64,000 nt of DNA from Warburgia ugandensis (GCA_035236585.1 CP141139.1:17934990-17998989), one strand, 5' to 3'. Counted from the stretch's first letter, positions 1 to 11,374 are shown. The notes: generated from the sequence alone by a model not told the origin. A program made the numbers and translations.

Positions 1-950
1 CTTTTGAAGTTTTGAGAGACTAGGATGGCCCAAACGATTGTGAATAAGAGCAGGAGAATCAGTGGAGATGCAAGCGGCAGGAGCTGCAGGTAATGTGAGA
101 TGGTAAAGACCTTGAGACTCACGCCCTGTACCGATTGTCTTCCTCGCACCCCAGTCCTTCAAGATTGCAGTTTTATTAGAAAAAGTGAGAGAGCAATTAA
201 GAGTGCAGGTCATTTTACTGATGGAAATAAGATTAAACGGGCACTCATGTACATAAAGTCCAAAGGTGAGAGGAAGAGTTGGAAGGGGATGAGCCAAACT
301 AATTCCTTTAGCTACAGTTTTGGAACCGTTGGCTAGAGTGACTGTAGGTAAAGTAGAAGAACAATTAAGAGGAGAAAAGGTATTTGTTACCAGATATGTG
401 ATCAGAAGCTCCAAAGTCTAGAATCCACTGGCCAATACAAGAAGACTGAGTAAAGCAAACACTGGGATTACCAGTTCGAGCTATGAAAGCAACATAAGAT
501 GACTTGGATGCCTGATACTGGAGGTAGGCATCATAGTCACTACTAGTCAGGGTAATATTATGAGATGTAGAGCCCTCAGATGATTTAGGTAACTGGGTTT
601 CAGATGACTAGATGATGTTAGCAGTGTGAGGAGGTCGCCCGTGTAGTTGGTGACATCGATCTCGAGTGTGTCCAATCTTATTACAGTATGTGCACTCAGG
701 ATGCTGTCCTCAGTTACGATCACCACCACGACCACCTCTAGTGTTTGCCTAAGAAGCCAAAACTGAGGAATCTGAAGGGTCATCAAAAGTAACTTCTTAA
801 GTAGAGGAATACACAACAAGCGAGCAAATACTTCATCCAATGAGGGCACCAAAGGGCTAGCCAGAATTTGATCTCTAACGAATACAAGGTCAGGGCGGAA
901 CCCAATGAGAGTCAACAACATGAAAAACTTATTAGTTTGTATTTGTTGGA
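1..950 (-). mobile_element. Copia LTR retrotransposon fossil, internal fragment
   Basis: Minus-strand coding resembles the Copia GAG-pre-integrase region (about 1-400) and gag (about 400-950, with a segment reading RDQILASPLVPSLDEVFARL). About 500 bp align by eye to 21430-21930 of the Copia element further along, so the two belong to one family or close sister families. No LTR is visible and homology stops abruptly near 950, so this is an internal piece that also runs off the left window edge. It is broken in several places and is a fossil. Confidence 0.8.
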
Positions 951-1547
951 TGGAATCCTGTTTGTGGGTGAAGCATATTGTCAGCATTAGTCTGATCTGT
1001 TTCTCCTCTACAGGTGGTGATAAACATAATGTTTTTTCAATTCTGTGCTACATTGAATTCTTGGTTTGGGAATGAGTGTCCTGGTGTCCAAATCCTGTAT
1101 GTTATGTTATGATCATTTTAGAACAAAAGCTACGAAACAATGGATTGATGGGAATTAGCTGCATTAAGTTTGACAACCAAGAACCTTGTCATTTCTGAAT
1201 GGGCTAGTTTGGTACACAAGGGTTGCTCTGTGGTCAAATCTTTCCATAGATTGACTTAACTAGGGAGGTGCTTCCCAAAATTGTTCACAATTTGTATATT
1301 GTACCCCCCTATTTGTGCAGGTGATGTACGACTGTTTCATGACCAACAGTGGGTTGATGCGAGTTAGCTGCCTAAGTTTGAGATCTAACAGTGGATAGGA
1401 TGTCTATGTTTTGATTTCTAGAGTCATTCGTTGTCAGGATTAGTCATTTGTTTTCTCTCTGAAGATGGTGATTACGCAATCTTGGTTTATCTTGCTTTTT
1501 GATTATTTTATGGGTTGCATTGAATTGTTAGACTGGGACTTTTCATA
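951..1547. other. No gene seen; non-coding
   Basis: AT-rich sequence between the Copia fragment and a SINE. No convincing reading frame, splice site pair or repeat was recognised. It may be intron of the E1-alpha gene whose last exon lies at 2859. Confidence 0.4.
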
Positions 1548-1674
1548 GGTTCAAGGTGGTGAAAAGAGCCTCTTACAAAATGCAAGATAAGGCTGCATTC
1601 TATTGACCCTTGCGGTCTGCCCCTTCCCCGAACCCCACATATGTGGGAGCTTCATGCATCGGGGCTGCCCCTTT
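1548..1674 (+). mobile_element. Au-like SINE, 5'-truncated
   Basis: Starts at the B-box-like ggttcaag and continues through the family body (aatgcaagataaggctgc, then ggtctgccccttcccc, gggagcttcatgcatcgggg, ctgcccctttatt). The tRNA-like A-box half is missing. Same family as the other thirteen copies in this window. Confidence 0.75.
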
Positions 1675-2858
1675 ATTGAATTGTTGTTAAAAATATTGAT
1701 GCTTCATTTTGCTTTTTACTATGTCATGCGTGTCATCGAAACTCCATCCACTTTGTTGAATCTGGTGTTTTTCAGTCTTTGATTTGGTGTGTTGTGGGAG
1801 GAGGGCATTGTTAACATCTTTGGCAATGTTTCCAATTCCTGGAGTAAGGACTCTGAGGCTACAGTATTTGTGTATTCTTTTCTTCATTCGGAGATGTTAA
1901 TTACAATTCTGTATCAATTCTTACGCCAATATTTGCTACCTATCTCCTTTTCTCTTCGCCAAGCTGCCATTGTGACTGCTTTTGAGGCCTTCTGATACTG
2001 GATTTTCGAATTTGGTGTAGCAATTTTCTCAAAACTTTAGAATCATATACATGGATACCATTCCCTGTTATACGGTATTATGGGCTTTGCTTTTCTGTTT
2101 CCTTTTCCTCGGTGCCCCTTCAAAAGCTTCTGAAGGCATATTTTAAGATTCTATACTGTGAGAATGTTCTACGCCTTTCTACTGTATCTCTATGTGGATT
2201 TTGAATGGTTGAAACCCTTTTATTTGCATCCATGGATTTCTTATGGTTGTCCTTATTCTTCATCATGTGGTATTTTGAGTCTATGTTGTGGTTATACCCC
2301 GATATATATCAAAACTTAGTTGCCAACTAAAAAAAGGATAAATGTCAAACCTTAGGACTGCCATGAAAACTACTTTGTCTTGCTCAAACTTCATCGCTGC
2401 TGAAACAGATCATAAGATAAAATATGTGATGATACTGGAACTATGGTATTGGTTATGCCTTCTATATAATGAGGGGTGAGTGAACTAAATTGAGTGATAA
2501 TACTGATACATTTCCAATGCTAAGTATATTGATTCTTGTAGTCAATGGATTCATCCGATTGCAGACGTATCTTTATGGTGTTAGAAAGAGGATATTAAAG
2601 TTGTGAATCTGAATGATAAATGAGAGATCAATGGCTAAAACGTGTGTTAGTCAATTTTCAATTATCAGTTTATATTTTTGTTGTTTTGGAGAATCCTTAA
2701 ATTTTTTATGCGTATTACCGTCTTACAAAAGAATCAATCCCCTCGCGTAGTGGACGTAGTTTCGGTTTGACTTGCTCAAGAAACATCAAAGTAGGTTGAT
2801 GTGTTTCAATTCTCATGCGCAATCTGTTATTGACTGTTTCCACGCTTTGTCTTGGCAG
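1675..2858 (+). other. Probable 3' part of an intron of the E1-alpha gene
   Basis: No coding seen. The segment ends in a pyrimidine-rich run and CAG at 2856-2858 directly before a recognisable exon, as expected of a plant intron. No matching upstream E1-alpha exon was found at 1-2858, so the intron (or the break point of a duplicated fragment) is over 2.8 kb long or begins outside the window. Confidence 0.45.
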
Positions 2859-3112
2859 CTGAGAAGTCTCACTATGCTGCAAGAGATCCTATTGTTGCCC
2901 TGAAGAAATACATCCTCGAGAATAATCTTGCCAACGAAGCTGAGTTGAAAACTATTGAGAAGAAGATCGATGAGGTAATTGAAGATGCTGAAGACTTTGC
3001 TGATGCCAGCCCGCATCCTCCACGTAGTCAGCTTCTGGAGAACGTGTTTGCAGATCCAAAAGGTTTTGGAATTGGACCAAGAAATCATAACCAAGTAATA
3101 TCAATTTTATAA
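2859..3112 (+). pseudogene. PDH-E1 ALPHA: Plastid pyruvate dehydrogenase E1 component subunit alpha, terminal exon, altered end
   Basis: The exon follows a CAG acceptor in phase 1 and encodes AEKSHYAARDPIVALKKY, then a charged helix, then RSQLLENVFADPKGFGIGP. This is the C-terminal segment of the plastid pyruvate dehydrogenase E1-alpha family, the thiamine-diphosphate subunit that with E1-beta decarboxylates pyruvate for fatty-acid synthesis. The family normally ends with about 18 more residues (DGRYRCEDPKFTEGTAQV in my memory of Arabidopsis). Here homology stops at GIGP and the frame closes after ten unrelated residues at 3112. Earlier exons with the thiamine site are not in the window. It is either the last exon of a gene with a replaced tail or a duplicated fragment; the lost tail and the decayed neighbours favour a fragment. 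Homology is firm, functionality doubtful. Confidence 0.72.
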
Positions 3113-3275
3113 GTCTTTCCGCCCGATTGGCAAGACAAATAATCCGGTTTATGCGTTGCTGATACTGTGCAGATTAGCAAAATCCATAAAGATCTTTTCA
3201 AACCCAGATGGAGATCTTTCTCATTTCGCACTAGCACTCAAAGTAGAAAATCAAAACAAAAAACTCTCTCCATGG

Positions 3276-3780
3276 TCCAAGATCTATTACCCGAAACCCT
3301 CCATACCTGTTACAAGGACTAAAGCAAATACTACAACGACTCAATCTCTCCCTCCTCCCAATCGGTTCTCAGAGCCCATAAAACCTCGGTTTCTCCACAT
3401 GGGTCTCTGAAAATCTCAACGCACTTTCCCTCCAAGCCACAATAGCGGTCCTTTTGTCCCTACTTAATGTTGCTGTTGCCCTTTCTTCTTCCTCAGTGTT
3501 GGAGATACCGCAGCTCTACTTGCTTTGAAACCCTTTCATGCGGATCATTGGGATGAAGTGATTGATGGGAATTTAGCTAAGTATTTTGATCCACAAGAAA
3601 ATTCCTCAAACTAGCTTTGCAGAAGCAAAGGGTCCAAAAGAAAATCTCCTCATATGTTCTATGACTATAAATGCTACGGCCAAAGCAGGAGTAGAATAAG
3701 AAGACGAAGAGTAGGGTGTACGTATCATTTCTTAGTATTGTTATAATTATCTTAAAGGGCAATCTCGATGCCCTGCTAGA
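3276..3780 (+). pseudogene. Decayed unrecognised gene, about 165 codons
   Basis: A coherent protein-like message can be followed across shifting frames: MVQDLLPETLHTCYK at the start, then ENLNALSLQATIAVLLSLLN, then ALSSSS, then GDTAALLALKPFHADHWDE, and a hydrophobic end near 3770. At least two frameshifts and an in-frame stop interrupt it. The hydrophobic LQATIAVLLSLLNVAVAL could be a membrane segment. I do not recognise the family. It lies 160 bases after the E1-alpha exon and before a SINE remnant. It could be chance, but the codon choice and Ser/Leu-rich segments look like a former exon. Confidence 0.3.
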
Positions 3781-3793
3781 ATTTTAAGGGAAT

Positions 3794-3870
3794 AAAAGGG
3801 ACAGCCCCGGTGTACGAGGCTCCTCCTATGCGGGGGTCCGGAAAAGGGGCACACCATAAGGGTCTATATT
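3794..3870 (-). mobile_element. Au-like SINE, partial copy
   Basis: Reads agggacagccccggtgtacg followed by gcgggggtccgg, caccataagggtctat: the 3' end of the family seen in reverse. The rest of the element, including the tRNA-like half, is absent. Confidence 0.7.
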
Positions 3871-4059
3871 ATCTTAAGGGAACAGAATTGCCCAATTAAC
3901 AGTTGGTTGCCCTCCACTTGACATTTTGTCTATAAGTAACCCACAACTCCCAACTGTTTATAAGTAGACCCTCGACTTTGCAGATTCTTTTGTCAAAGGG
4001 TGAGGAGCTACTTCAAGACAGTTGGGAGTCATATGATATGCCATGCTGCTGCTCTAAGG

Positions 4060-4560
4060 CATATCAATCGAAGCGTTTAAAGATATTGGTCCTCAATGCT
4101 AAATTATTGGAGGAGAGCAGTCCTATATACTTGGGGAAAATTTTGCCTTTATGACAACTATTTCTACATTCCAATAAATTTCAAGACATCCCTCAATCTT
4201 TTAGAGAGATTCATTCACTCGAAACACTGGATCTGGGTGATAATCATCTCAACGAAAACAATTTATAGTTCTTGGGTAAGTTTCATTCTCTTAGCAGAAT
4301 AGATTTATCTGCTAATTAATGAGCTGCATGAGAGATCCCGTCCAACTTCACCAATCTAACTATGGTTGGCATATTTAGTAGTCAAATAATCAAGCAGATG
4401 GAAAAATCTCCTCACTGTTTTCCGGCTTCTCTAAGCTTGCTTTCCTTAATCTTTTAGACGATCAATATTTAGAAATTGTAAGTGTATCTCCAACTTGGAT
4501 TCCATCTTTTCAATCGCAAGTTCTGAACTAATCAAAAAGGAAAGCCACCCATTAGTTTAG
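4060..4560 (+). pseudogene. Leucine-rich-repeat receptor-like protein (RLP), decayed fragment
   Basis: Plus-strand pieces read IPQSFREIHSLETLDLGDNH (one LRR), FLGKFHSLSRIDLSAN (next LRR), IPSNFTNL (next), and later VYLQLGFHLFNRKF in a frame beside VSPTWIPSFQ, the kind of motif that sits between LRR blocks of plant receptor-like proteins such as the Cf/RLP group. Those proteins are plasma-membrane receptors with an extracellular LRR domain and no kinase. Stops and frameshifts break every repeat here, and the signal peptide and membrane segment are not seen. It is therefore a relic of 3-4 repeats, not an active gene. The family assignment rests on the LRR consensus and the WIPxFQ motif. Confidence 0.6.
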
Positions 4561-4930
4561 GAAAGGCTGGAAAAGAAGAATATCCGCATATCTTGGGGTG
4601 ATTTCAGACCTGCGTATTTGGTGTCTCTTAATTTGCATTGCGGTAGTAGAAGAGGACTTTCACATGCTAGAGCAAATTGGGCCAGGCAGTCTCTCACGTT
4701 CTTTAATAGCGACGGTTGTTCAACAAGGGGGCAGCCAGCAGTCGTGCATGACTGGCCAGCGCAACCAGACATTACCGACATTCGATGTGGATGAAATGGA
4801 TCGATGACTGGTAAAAGACAATCGCAACAATAAACTACGAGAACCAATTTCACTATCTGTCTATTACTAGAGCCAGATCATTTGGTTAAAAAACTTTTCT
4901 AGTTTCAAAGAGCAGAACCCAATCCATGCC
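4555..4930. repeat. Dispersed repeat, copy 1 (pairs with 10370-10750)
   Basis: About 375 bp align by eye to 10370-10750, including shared words such as gaagaatatc, atatcttgggg, ttctttaatagc, caacaaggggg, gtggatgaaatgga and acaatcgcaacaataa. No reading frame is conserved between the copies and no terminal repeat was found, so the class is unknown. Confidence 0.6.
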
Positions 4931-4945
4931 ACTGCATGATCTTCA

Positions 4946-4948
<3 letters not shown>

Positions 4949-4987
<39 letters not shown>
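4949..4987. repeat. (AG)n microsatellite
   Basis: About 19 uninterrupted AG units. Confidence 0.98.
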
Positions 4988-4989
<2 letters not shown>

Positions 4990-5209
4990 GAAGAATATCT
5001 AGGATTGAAGAACAGTTGGTTATTAGTGCCATCTTTAAGTAGTTAGTACTCCATTCCGTAGATTTTTCTTGAAAGTTATCCAGCAGATGTTATTAATCAA
5101 ACGATTAACAGAGGTTGGTGGGTACTTGAATTTATTCTTAAAACTAAAGATGGACAAAGATTTATCCTTGTTAAGATAACAAAGACAAGATCAAAGCAAA
5201 AGTCTCACT

Positions 5210-5577
5210 TCAATTCTTAACCTTTTTGAAGAAGTTCAGGCGCCTGAAGTCCTTCCATTCCCGTACCTTCTCCCAAACCTCAGCTTCATAAGTATTGGTG
5301 ACTCCTTCCGTTGTGGCTTCAATTCGAAGACGATTAGTAAATCCGTGGATGTACAGTGTTTCTCCCGAAACAACACGTTTGAACAAGAGATTTGCATTAG
5401 CAGCACCGTTATACGAGGAGACAGCAAATTCCCCAGCTCTTTCGTGTGTGGATCCCGTAGGTCGATTGGTTCCCACTTCCCAATTTTTATTAGCTTTCGT
5501 TCTCTCACGGCGGAGGTCCCGTGGATCAAAAGAAGGAGAATGGCAAGAGGAAGCAGGAAAAAAGTTTCGGACTTCAT
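5210..5577 (-). pseudogene. Phytocystatin (cysteine protease inhibitor), single frameshift, atypical inhibitory loop
   Basis: The product starts MKSETFFLLPLAILLLLIHG, a secretory signal peptide, then KIGKWEPIDLRDPHTKELG and, in the next frame, GEFAVSSYNGAANANLLF, RVVSGETLYIHGFTNRLRIE, YEAEVWEKVREWKDF, ending KKVKN. This order (GxW-PI, the (L)xxFAVxxYN helix, VVSGET, YEAxVWEK, FxxLxxFK) is that of plant cystatins, inhibitors of papain-like proteases such as those of insects or senescing tissue. Two oddities: one nucleotide is missing at the ctggggaattt junction near 5415-5420, which breaks the frame; and the QxVxG inhibitory loop that normally follows VVSGET reads LYIHG. Downstream residues are well kept, so inactivation is recent, or the frameshift is a sequencing error. 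I chose the Met at 5577 because the signal peptide follows it directly. A TATA box lies 40-50 bases upstream. Confidence 0.8.
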
Positions 5578-5618
5578 TTTTTTTCTTCTCTTCCTACTAC
5601 AAGACAAGTAAGAGACTG

Positions 5619-5626
5619 ATTATATA
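5619..5626 (-). promoter_or_regulatory. TATA box candidate for the cystatin
   Basis: Minus strand TATATAAT-like sequence about 45 bases before the chosen start codon. This would give a very short 5' leader. Confidence 0.4.
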
Positions 5627-5696
5627 GATGTCAGCTTTAAATCAAAATCTTATTATCTTCCAAAGAAGAGATTTAATTTCTCAACAAGAAGTCTTA

Positions 5697-5821
5697 CACT
5701 TGCTACATTTATGATCTCATTCATTCCACTTTAGAATTATTGGCTGTTACGTTTGTGATCTCTTTCCTCTTGAATTATTTGCTGTTGCGATCTTTTTCCT
5801 CTTTGGAATTATTTATTGCTA
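5697..5821. repeat. Imperfect tandem repeat in cystatin promoter region, about 3 units of 34-38 bp
   Basis: Units share gatctctttcctcttgaattatttgctgt-like content (written here as gatctctttcctctt plus gaattatt). GAATTATT recurs at 5734, 5772 and 5807. The last unit is the target of the SINE that follows. Confidence 0.6.
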
Positions 5822-6009
5822 AAAGGGCAGCCCCGGTGCAGGAAGTTCTCGCCTATGCATGCTCTAGGGATGGGGAAGGGGAGGACCATAAGGGCCTATA
5901 GTAGGCAGCCTTACCTTACATTTTGCAAGAGGCTGATTCTACTCCTTGAACCCGTGACCTCAAAGTCACATGATGACAACATTTTACCGTTGCACCAAGG
6001 CTCCCCTTC
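5822..6009 (-). mobile_element. Au-like SINE, full length
   Basis: Reverse-orientation element from aaagggcagccccggtgcag to ggctccccttc. On the minus strand it carries the tRNA-like A box (ttggtgcaacggtaaa) and B box (gggttcaagg). It is flanked by 16-bp direct repeats with one mismatch, gaattatttattgcta at 5806-5821 and gaattgtttattgcta at 6010-6025, which mark a target-site duplication. Confidence 0.92.
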
Positions 6010-7185
6010 GAATTGTTTATTGCTACACTTGCCAAATTTATTTACTTCAGAATCCTCCTGGATTGGAATAGCATTATACGCTACTTGTCCGATCAATCTT
6101 AGACCTACTCTTTAATCTTTTATGAGATTCAGTAGCGGAATGCTGCCAACCTTGCCCCATGGGGATCTCTAAAATTATAATGGAAGCATCCCATTTATCG
6201 TCATTTTCTATTTTGTGAAGTTTCCAAAGTGTACTCTCTGTCGTTGTTTCTATAAGTATCCTAATTTCTTAGGGATACTAATTGTATACTCTCATTTACT
6301 GCAACTATTCATTGGAATTCATATCATCTTCTCCCACTCTTTTTCATCGATAAACTATCCTTTTCAGTTCAAAATCTTGTTTTATTGGTTGAAATTGGGA
6401 TGGGATTATGTGGGGCTCCAGAAGACAATGTTCAGATTTAGGCTGATCTGGACCATTCACAACATTTGCCATGTGTTAGATGTTCCAAAATCTTGTAATT
6501 GAATCTCTATAGCTACTGCATTTCTTATTTTCTAAAATGGATCGATGATATAATTGCTCAAGGATAATAAAAGCATTGCATTTTGAACCCAAAGTATAAG
6601 CCAGTCAATATGTGAGCACCATAATTTCTTCAAATAGATGCAAGACATTTTTTTCTCTCTCTCTTTTGAATGATGAGATTGTATTTAACAGTGGGAATAA
6701 TGAAAATGGATGGTCGGTCAAGATGATCGATCCAAAGAACTCATCAAACCTGCTAGCGTTACGTTAGACAAATGTTTTAATCAATACAATAGCGTAAGAT
6801 TTCAATATGGCGTGTTTAATTCAATGCAAATAACGTAAGGTTCCAATATGGTGCGACTTTCAGTTACCCTTAGTAACTGCAATGGAATAAGTATTTGTTC
6901 ATAAGTGGAATAATTTGTCTAGTGCACGGTCATATTTATCACTTTAAAGTGCGTTCCATCAAATGTTTATGTTTTCTTCGGCCGTTAATAAACCAACAAG
7001 ACTCATAATGGGTTTCTTGTTTACAAACTTGATATGGTAAGATTGGCTCAGCAATTTAATTCTTTAATTTATTTTAGCGTCTATCAAGTTTCACCTGTTA
7101 AGTCAATTCACTAGAGTGTTAAGTTTAAACACCATGTGGAATAATACATTGGCAAGAAACATATGCCATCTAATTTAATTTCTTA

Positions 7186-7310
7186 ACTCCTTCTGCCATA
7201 TTTGAAAAACAGTACCAAGTCTGGGCTTTTTCTTGAAAAAAAATCAAAAGTTTGTGTTTTTATTGATTTTTTTTTCTTTCAAAAGTGCAAACCTTTTCAT
7301 CAGATTATTT
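7186..7310. repeat. Dispersed repeat, copy 1 (pairs with 41658-41785)
   Basis: Shares ttcttaac, tgccatatttgaaaaa, tctgggc/tctaggc, ttttcttg, aaaagtttgtg and other words in the same order with 41658-41785. Class unknown. Confidence 0.5.
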
Positions 7311-8552
7311 CTAAATCCGCAAGGTATACTTTGTAAATAACATGTATTTAGATGACTTTCTCATTATAAGATGTTGCTCAAAATCTAAATTGTAAGCAAC
7401 ATTTCAGAATATCTAAGCCATTCAAACCATTGGTTATATAAGATTTGACTAAGCATTTGAGAAGATCTAATGTATGGAAAAGTGGCATGCAAAAACAGTT
7501 TTACTAATGTATGAAAAAGTAGTTTGTCCACTTTCTCATCTCCAAAACGTATTCTTAGTGAAATTCTATAGAAAGTTAAAAAGGAAAAAGTCGTTAAATG
7601 ACAAATGAGATTTAGGCAATAGCAAACACATTCATGAAAATGGCAAAACTCACAATTTAACTTTTTCTAGGTCTTAGCTATTTTAGTATATTTCATTACC
7701 ACATCAAGCATGCATGTGCTTTATGCCCTATGGTTTATACTCTACTTATTATACTGGATGAACCCTCATTTACCATGCGAGGCTTGTTAACTAGAAAAAA
7801 TGAATCCGACTGCCAAATAAGAATCCTTACTGATTATGGAAGAAGTTCGTTGTTTAGGCTCACATAAAAAATCTATGTATTGACTCTTGCAAATAAACTT
7901 GCACACTATCAAAAGGCAAACCATTTGGCTTTGATCAATTTTTGGTCTCATTTTACTGGATACTTTACTGGCAGTCTATAATTCACTAAAAATCTATGGT
8001 TCACATTTTTCTTGGAGAATTCTAAATATGACTGCTTCAATGAAGGTTCTAGGAATGTCCAATCAAGAAGAAATCGATTTCAATGCTCCATGCTCGTGAT
8101 GAATTTCATTTATATTGGATTATTCTTCATCTCACATGTGGATCCTAAAAAGTATACTTCTTCATCAAGCTTCATCAAGCAAACAAGTTCACTTCTCAAA
8201 AGCATTTTTTTGGCAAATAGCAATGTTATTGATCTTTTGATAATTTACTAGCCGGAGAAAATGAAAACTAAAATTGATAACATTTTAAAAATTCATAGAT
8301 ACAATGTTACATTTAGTAAAAATTTATGATACATGTATAGGATTCTAAATAATCAATCTAAATAAGTGTCAAACTTTATTGACAACTCTTTTTCTTTTTT
8401 TATCAATAGACAATTGCATTGATGTCCAAATGCGTGGTCTCCCTCATTTTTTTATAGTGAGCATATTGCTAGGTTTTCCATATCATTTTCCCTAATACGT
8501 GGGGTAGAGTTTTTACTATGTCGTTTCTTGTGCATGAGGATGAATGAAAAGG

Positions 8553-8554
<2 letters not shown>

Positions 8555-8582
<28 letters not shown>
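8555..8582. repeat. (GA)n microsatellite
   Basis: About 14 GA units. Confidence 0.97.
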
Positions 8583-8585
<3 letters not shown>

Positions 8586-8719
8586 CATGCAATTGCTAAT
8601 GACTTACTTCTTTTAGATTTGGGAAAGGTACATTTTACTACCCTCAACTATCTCACTTAGTATCATTGTAAGTCCTATCATTCTTCTATAATTTTTTTGT
8701 CTCCCTTTGAGTATTTTAA

Positions 8720-8741
8720 TATATATATATATATATATATA
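8720..8741. repeat. (AT)n microsatellite
   Basis: About 11 AT units followed by a T run. Confidence 0.9.
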
Positions 8742-8823
8742 TTTTTTTAAAGAAATTTTAAGAAAAGGAAAATGGACCAAAGCTCTTTATTTGCCTGTCC
8801 AAATTGCAAATGAAGAGAGAGGA

Positions 8824-8840
8824 GGGGGGGGGGGGGGGGG
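8824..8840. repeat. G17 homopolymer
   Basis: Seventeen consecutive G after a GA-rich stretch. Confidence 0.9.
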
Positions 8841-9211
8841 TGAGAGATATATGATCTACCTCATCTCTTCTTAGTAGGAATTTGTAGCAATGAGAGAGAA
8901 ACCACTCTTGTTTTGACCCTCCAGTAGGTGATCTAATTAGTTAATCTTATTGGCTTTTGGCTGCCACTAGAGGCTTAAATAGTTTGAACCATATAAGGTG
9001 AATGGATCAAATCACCCAATGACAGGAAAAAACATGATGAATGATTAGTTAAGCATAATAAATTGTACTTTTTCCTTTAGATTTTCCATTTTCACCATGT
9101 ATGTACCTACTAAGAAGGTCAGAGTGATGTTTTTCTAGTTTCATGAGGTGAAGTTCATGTATTGTACAAAGTTACAAACTAATATTCTTCATGATCCATT
9201 ACCATTTGTAC

Positions 9212-9452
<241 letters not shown>

Positions 9453-10084
9453 GGGAGAGAGGAGGGTCAATTTTCCAAATTAAGCACAAACAATTAGACA
9501 ATTATAATTCAATTCAATGAAACAAGTTAATCATCATGTCCAAGTTTAAAATTAAGGCTAAATTGTTTACTATCTATTTCTTACCTTCCAAAAAATAAAG
9601 ACTAGGACGATCCAATGGATGCAATGCTTGAGGCTTGTCCTATCTAAGACATGATTTGGATGATGAGTGGCTTGGAAGTCTTTGGACCAACCAAATGTTA
9701 GTTCTTGTTTGTATTTCCAACCATGAATTTTGATTAGGATTATCAACAATGACTGAAGAACTGGAAAAGAACTTGACTGAAAAAATAGGTTCTAATCCTT
9801 CAATTGGAAACCATTGTTCGGTTCTAGTTGTTTACTAGGAGAACTAAATTAAATTTGATCTAATTATAATTTTTCTTTAGCAGAACCAAATGAGAACCAT
9901 TAACCAAATGATTAGATTATAATACTAGCATTAGTCTTTTTCTTAGTTCTAAGCTAAGATGCCTTGTATCTTAATTCCCAACTCTAATGAAAATAGCGAA
10001 CCATTGATAGCCCCAGTTCTACATGTGTGGCTGTCTATATATAGATAAATGACAAAAGACAAGGGCACCATGTAATTATGCATG
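9453..10084. other. No gene seen
   Basis: AT-rich intergenic sequence without recognised coding or repeats. Confidence 0.5.
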
Positions 10085-10265
10085 GTAAAGGGCAGCCCCA
10101 ATGCACGAAGTTCCCTGGTTCGTGGGGTCCATGGAAGGGGCGGACCACAAGGGTCAATAATACACAGTTTTACCTTGCATTTTGCAATAAGCTATTTTCA
10201 CACCTTGAACCTATGACCTCAAGGTCACAGACAACAACTCTACTGTTGTGCCAAGGCTCTCCTTC
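10085..10265 (-). mobile_element. Au-like SINE, full length
   Basis: Complete reverse-orientation copy. It is flanked by a perfect 8-bp duplication, tatgcatg at 10077-10084 and 10266-10273. Confidence 0.93.
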
Positions 10266-10369
10266 TATGCATGACAAGGATGCCCCACTTAATCCATCTG
10301 GCTAAATGGAATGGAATTTACTTGTAATTTCATGGAAGTATAGTAAACACCAAAAAGGATAACGACCTA

Positions 10370-10750
10370 GTTAATTTGGAAAGGTTGAAAAAGAAGAATA
10401 TCACATATCTTGGGGTTCTTGTACTGATTTCAAAGCTGTTGGTCTCTCTTATTTTGCATTTCAGTAGTAGAATAGGGCTTTTACATGCCAGAGAAAATTA
10501 GGCCAAACAATTCCTCTCACGCTCTTTAATAGCCATGGTTGTTCGACAAGGGGGAAACTAGCAATCCTACTTAACCAGCCAACTCAACTAGGCATTTCCG
10601 ATATTCCGTGTGGATGAAATGGAATGACAACTGCTAAAAAACAATCGCAACAATAATTGACAAGAGTGCATATCACTCTTTGTCTATTGCTAGATCCTAG
10701 TCATTTTGTTCAAAAACTAATCTAATTTTAAAGAGTAGAAATTGATCCAT
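10370..10750. repeat. Dispersed repeat, copy 2 (pairs with 4555-4930)
   Basis: Second copy of the unclassified repeat, starting gaaaggttgaaaaagaagaa. The two copies are estimated at roughly 75-80% similar with several indels, by eye only. Confidence 0.6.
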
Positions 10751-11362
10751 GACATTGTGACAAAAATCTAGATCTACAAATATTTCTTATGATTGCAATA
10801 TGAGAACTTGTACTCATCAAGAAGAACTAGATTGAAGAATTTCCATTCATAATCAATGAAAAATGGGTTAATGTTGAGTTTAAATATGGCTAGTTATTTT
10901 TCAATAAATAGTCAAGATTTGGGAGCACATAAAGATATTGTGAAAACCCCAAATTTTTTGGAATTATTTGGAATTAATTAGAATTTTTACGAAAATCGAG
11001 GTAGAATATTATATTTAATATAATAATAATTTTTAGAAAAATAATCAGGTCTTGAAACATAGATATTTGGAATCATTCATGGAAAAATAGTCAGAATGAC
11101 TGTAAGCACGTTGAAATCTGAGCTCAAGTGAAAATCCCTATTTTTCTTAATTTTGTGAATTTACATTTAGCCATAGGGGTAAAATGGTCATTTCACTTTT
11201 ATGTGGGGTCCACAAAAGTTAGATGAGCTGGTGGATAGCCAATTCAGGGAATATCAATGATGAAGAAATGAAATAATGAGGAATCTACTTTGAATTTAAT
11301 AAGAAAAGTGGGAAATTTATTTAAAATGGAAATAATTAAAATTTTAATTAAAATAAATAAAA

Positions 11363-11374
11363 AATAAGCCTATA
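11363..11374 (+). promoter_or_regulatory. TATA-like site inside the solo LTR
   Basis: Sequence gcctataaatac, followed about 40 bases later by a long CT-rich leader. This is the expected layout of an LTR promoter. Confidence 0.4.

Noticed and set aside
5816-6115. Open frames over SINE copies (also at 10078-10305, 27249-27524, 28420-28602, 44308-44553, 54913-55107 and 56704-57042)
   Set aside because: They translate the SINE, in either orientation, and share its sequence rather than any protein family.
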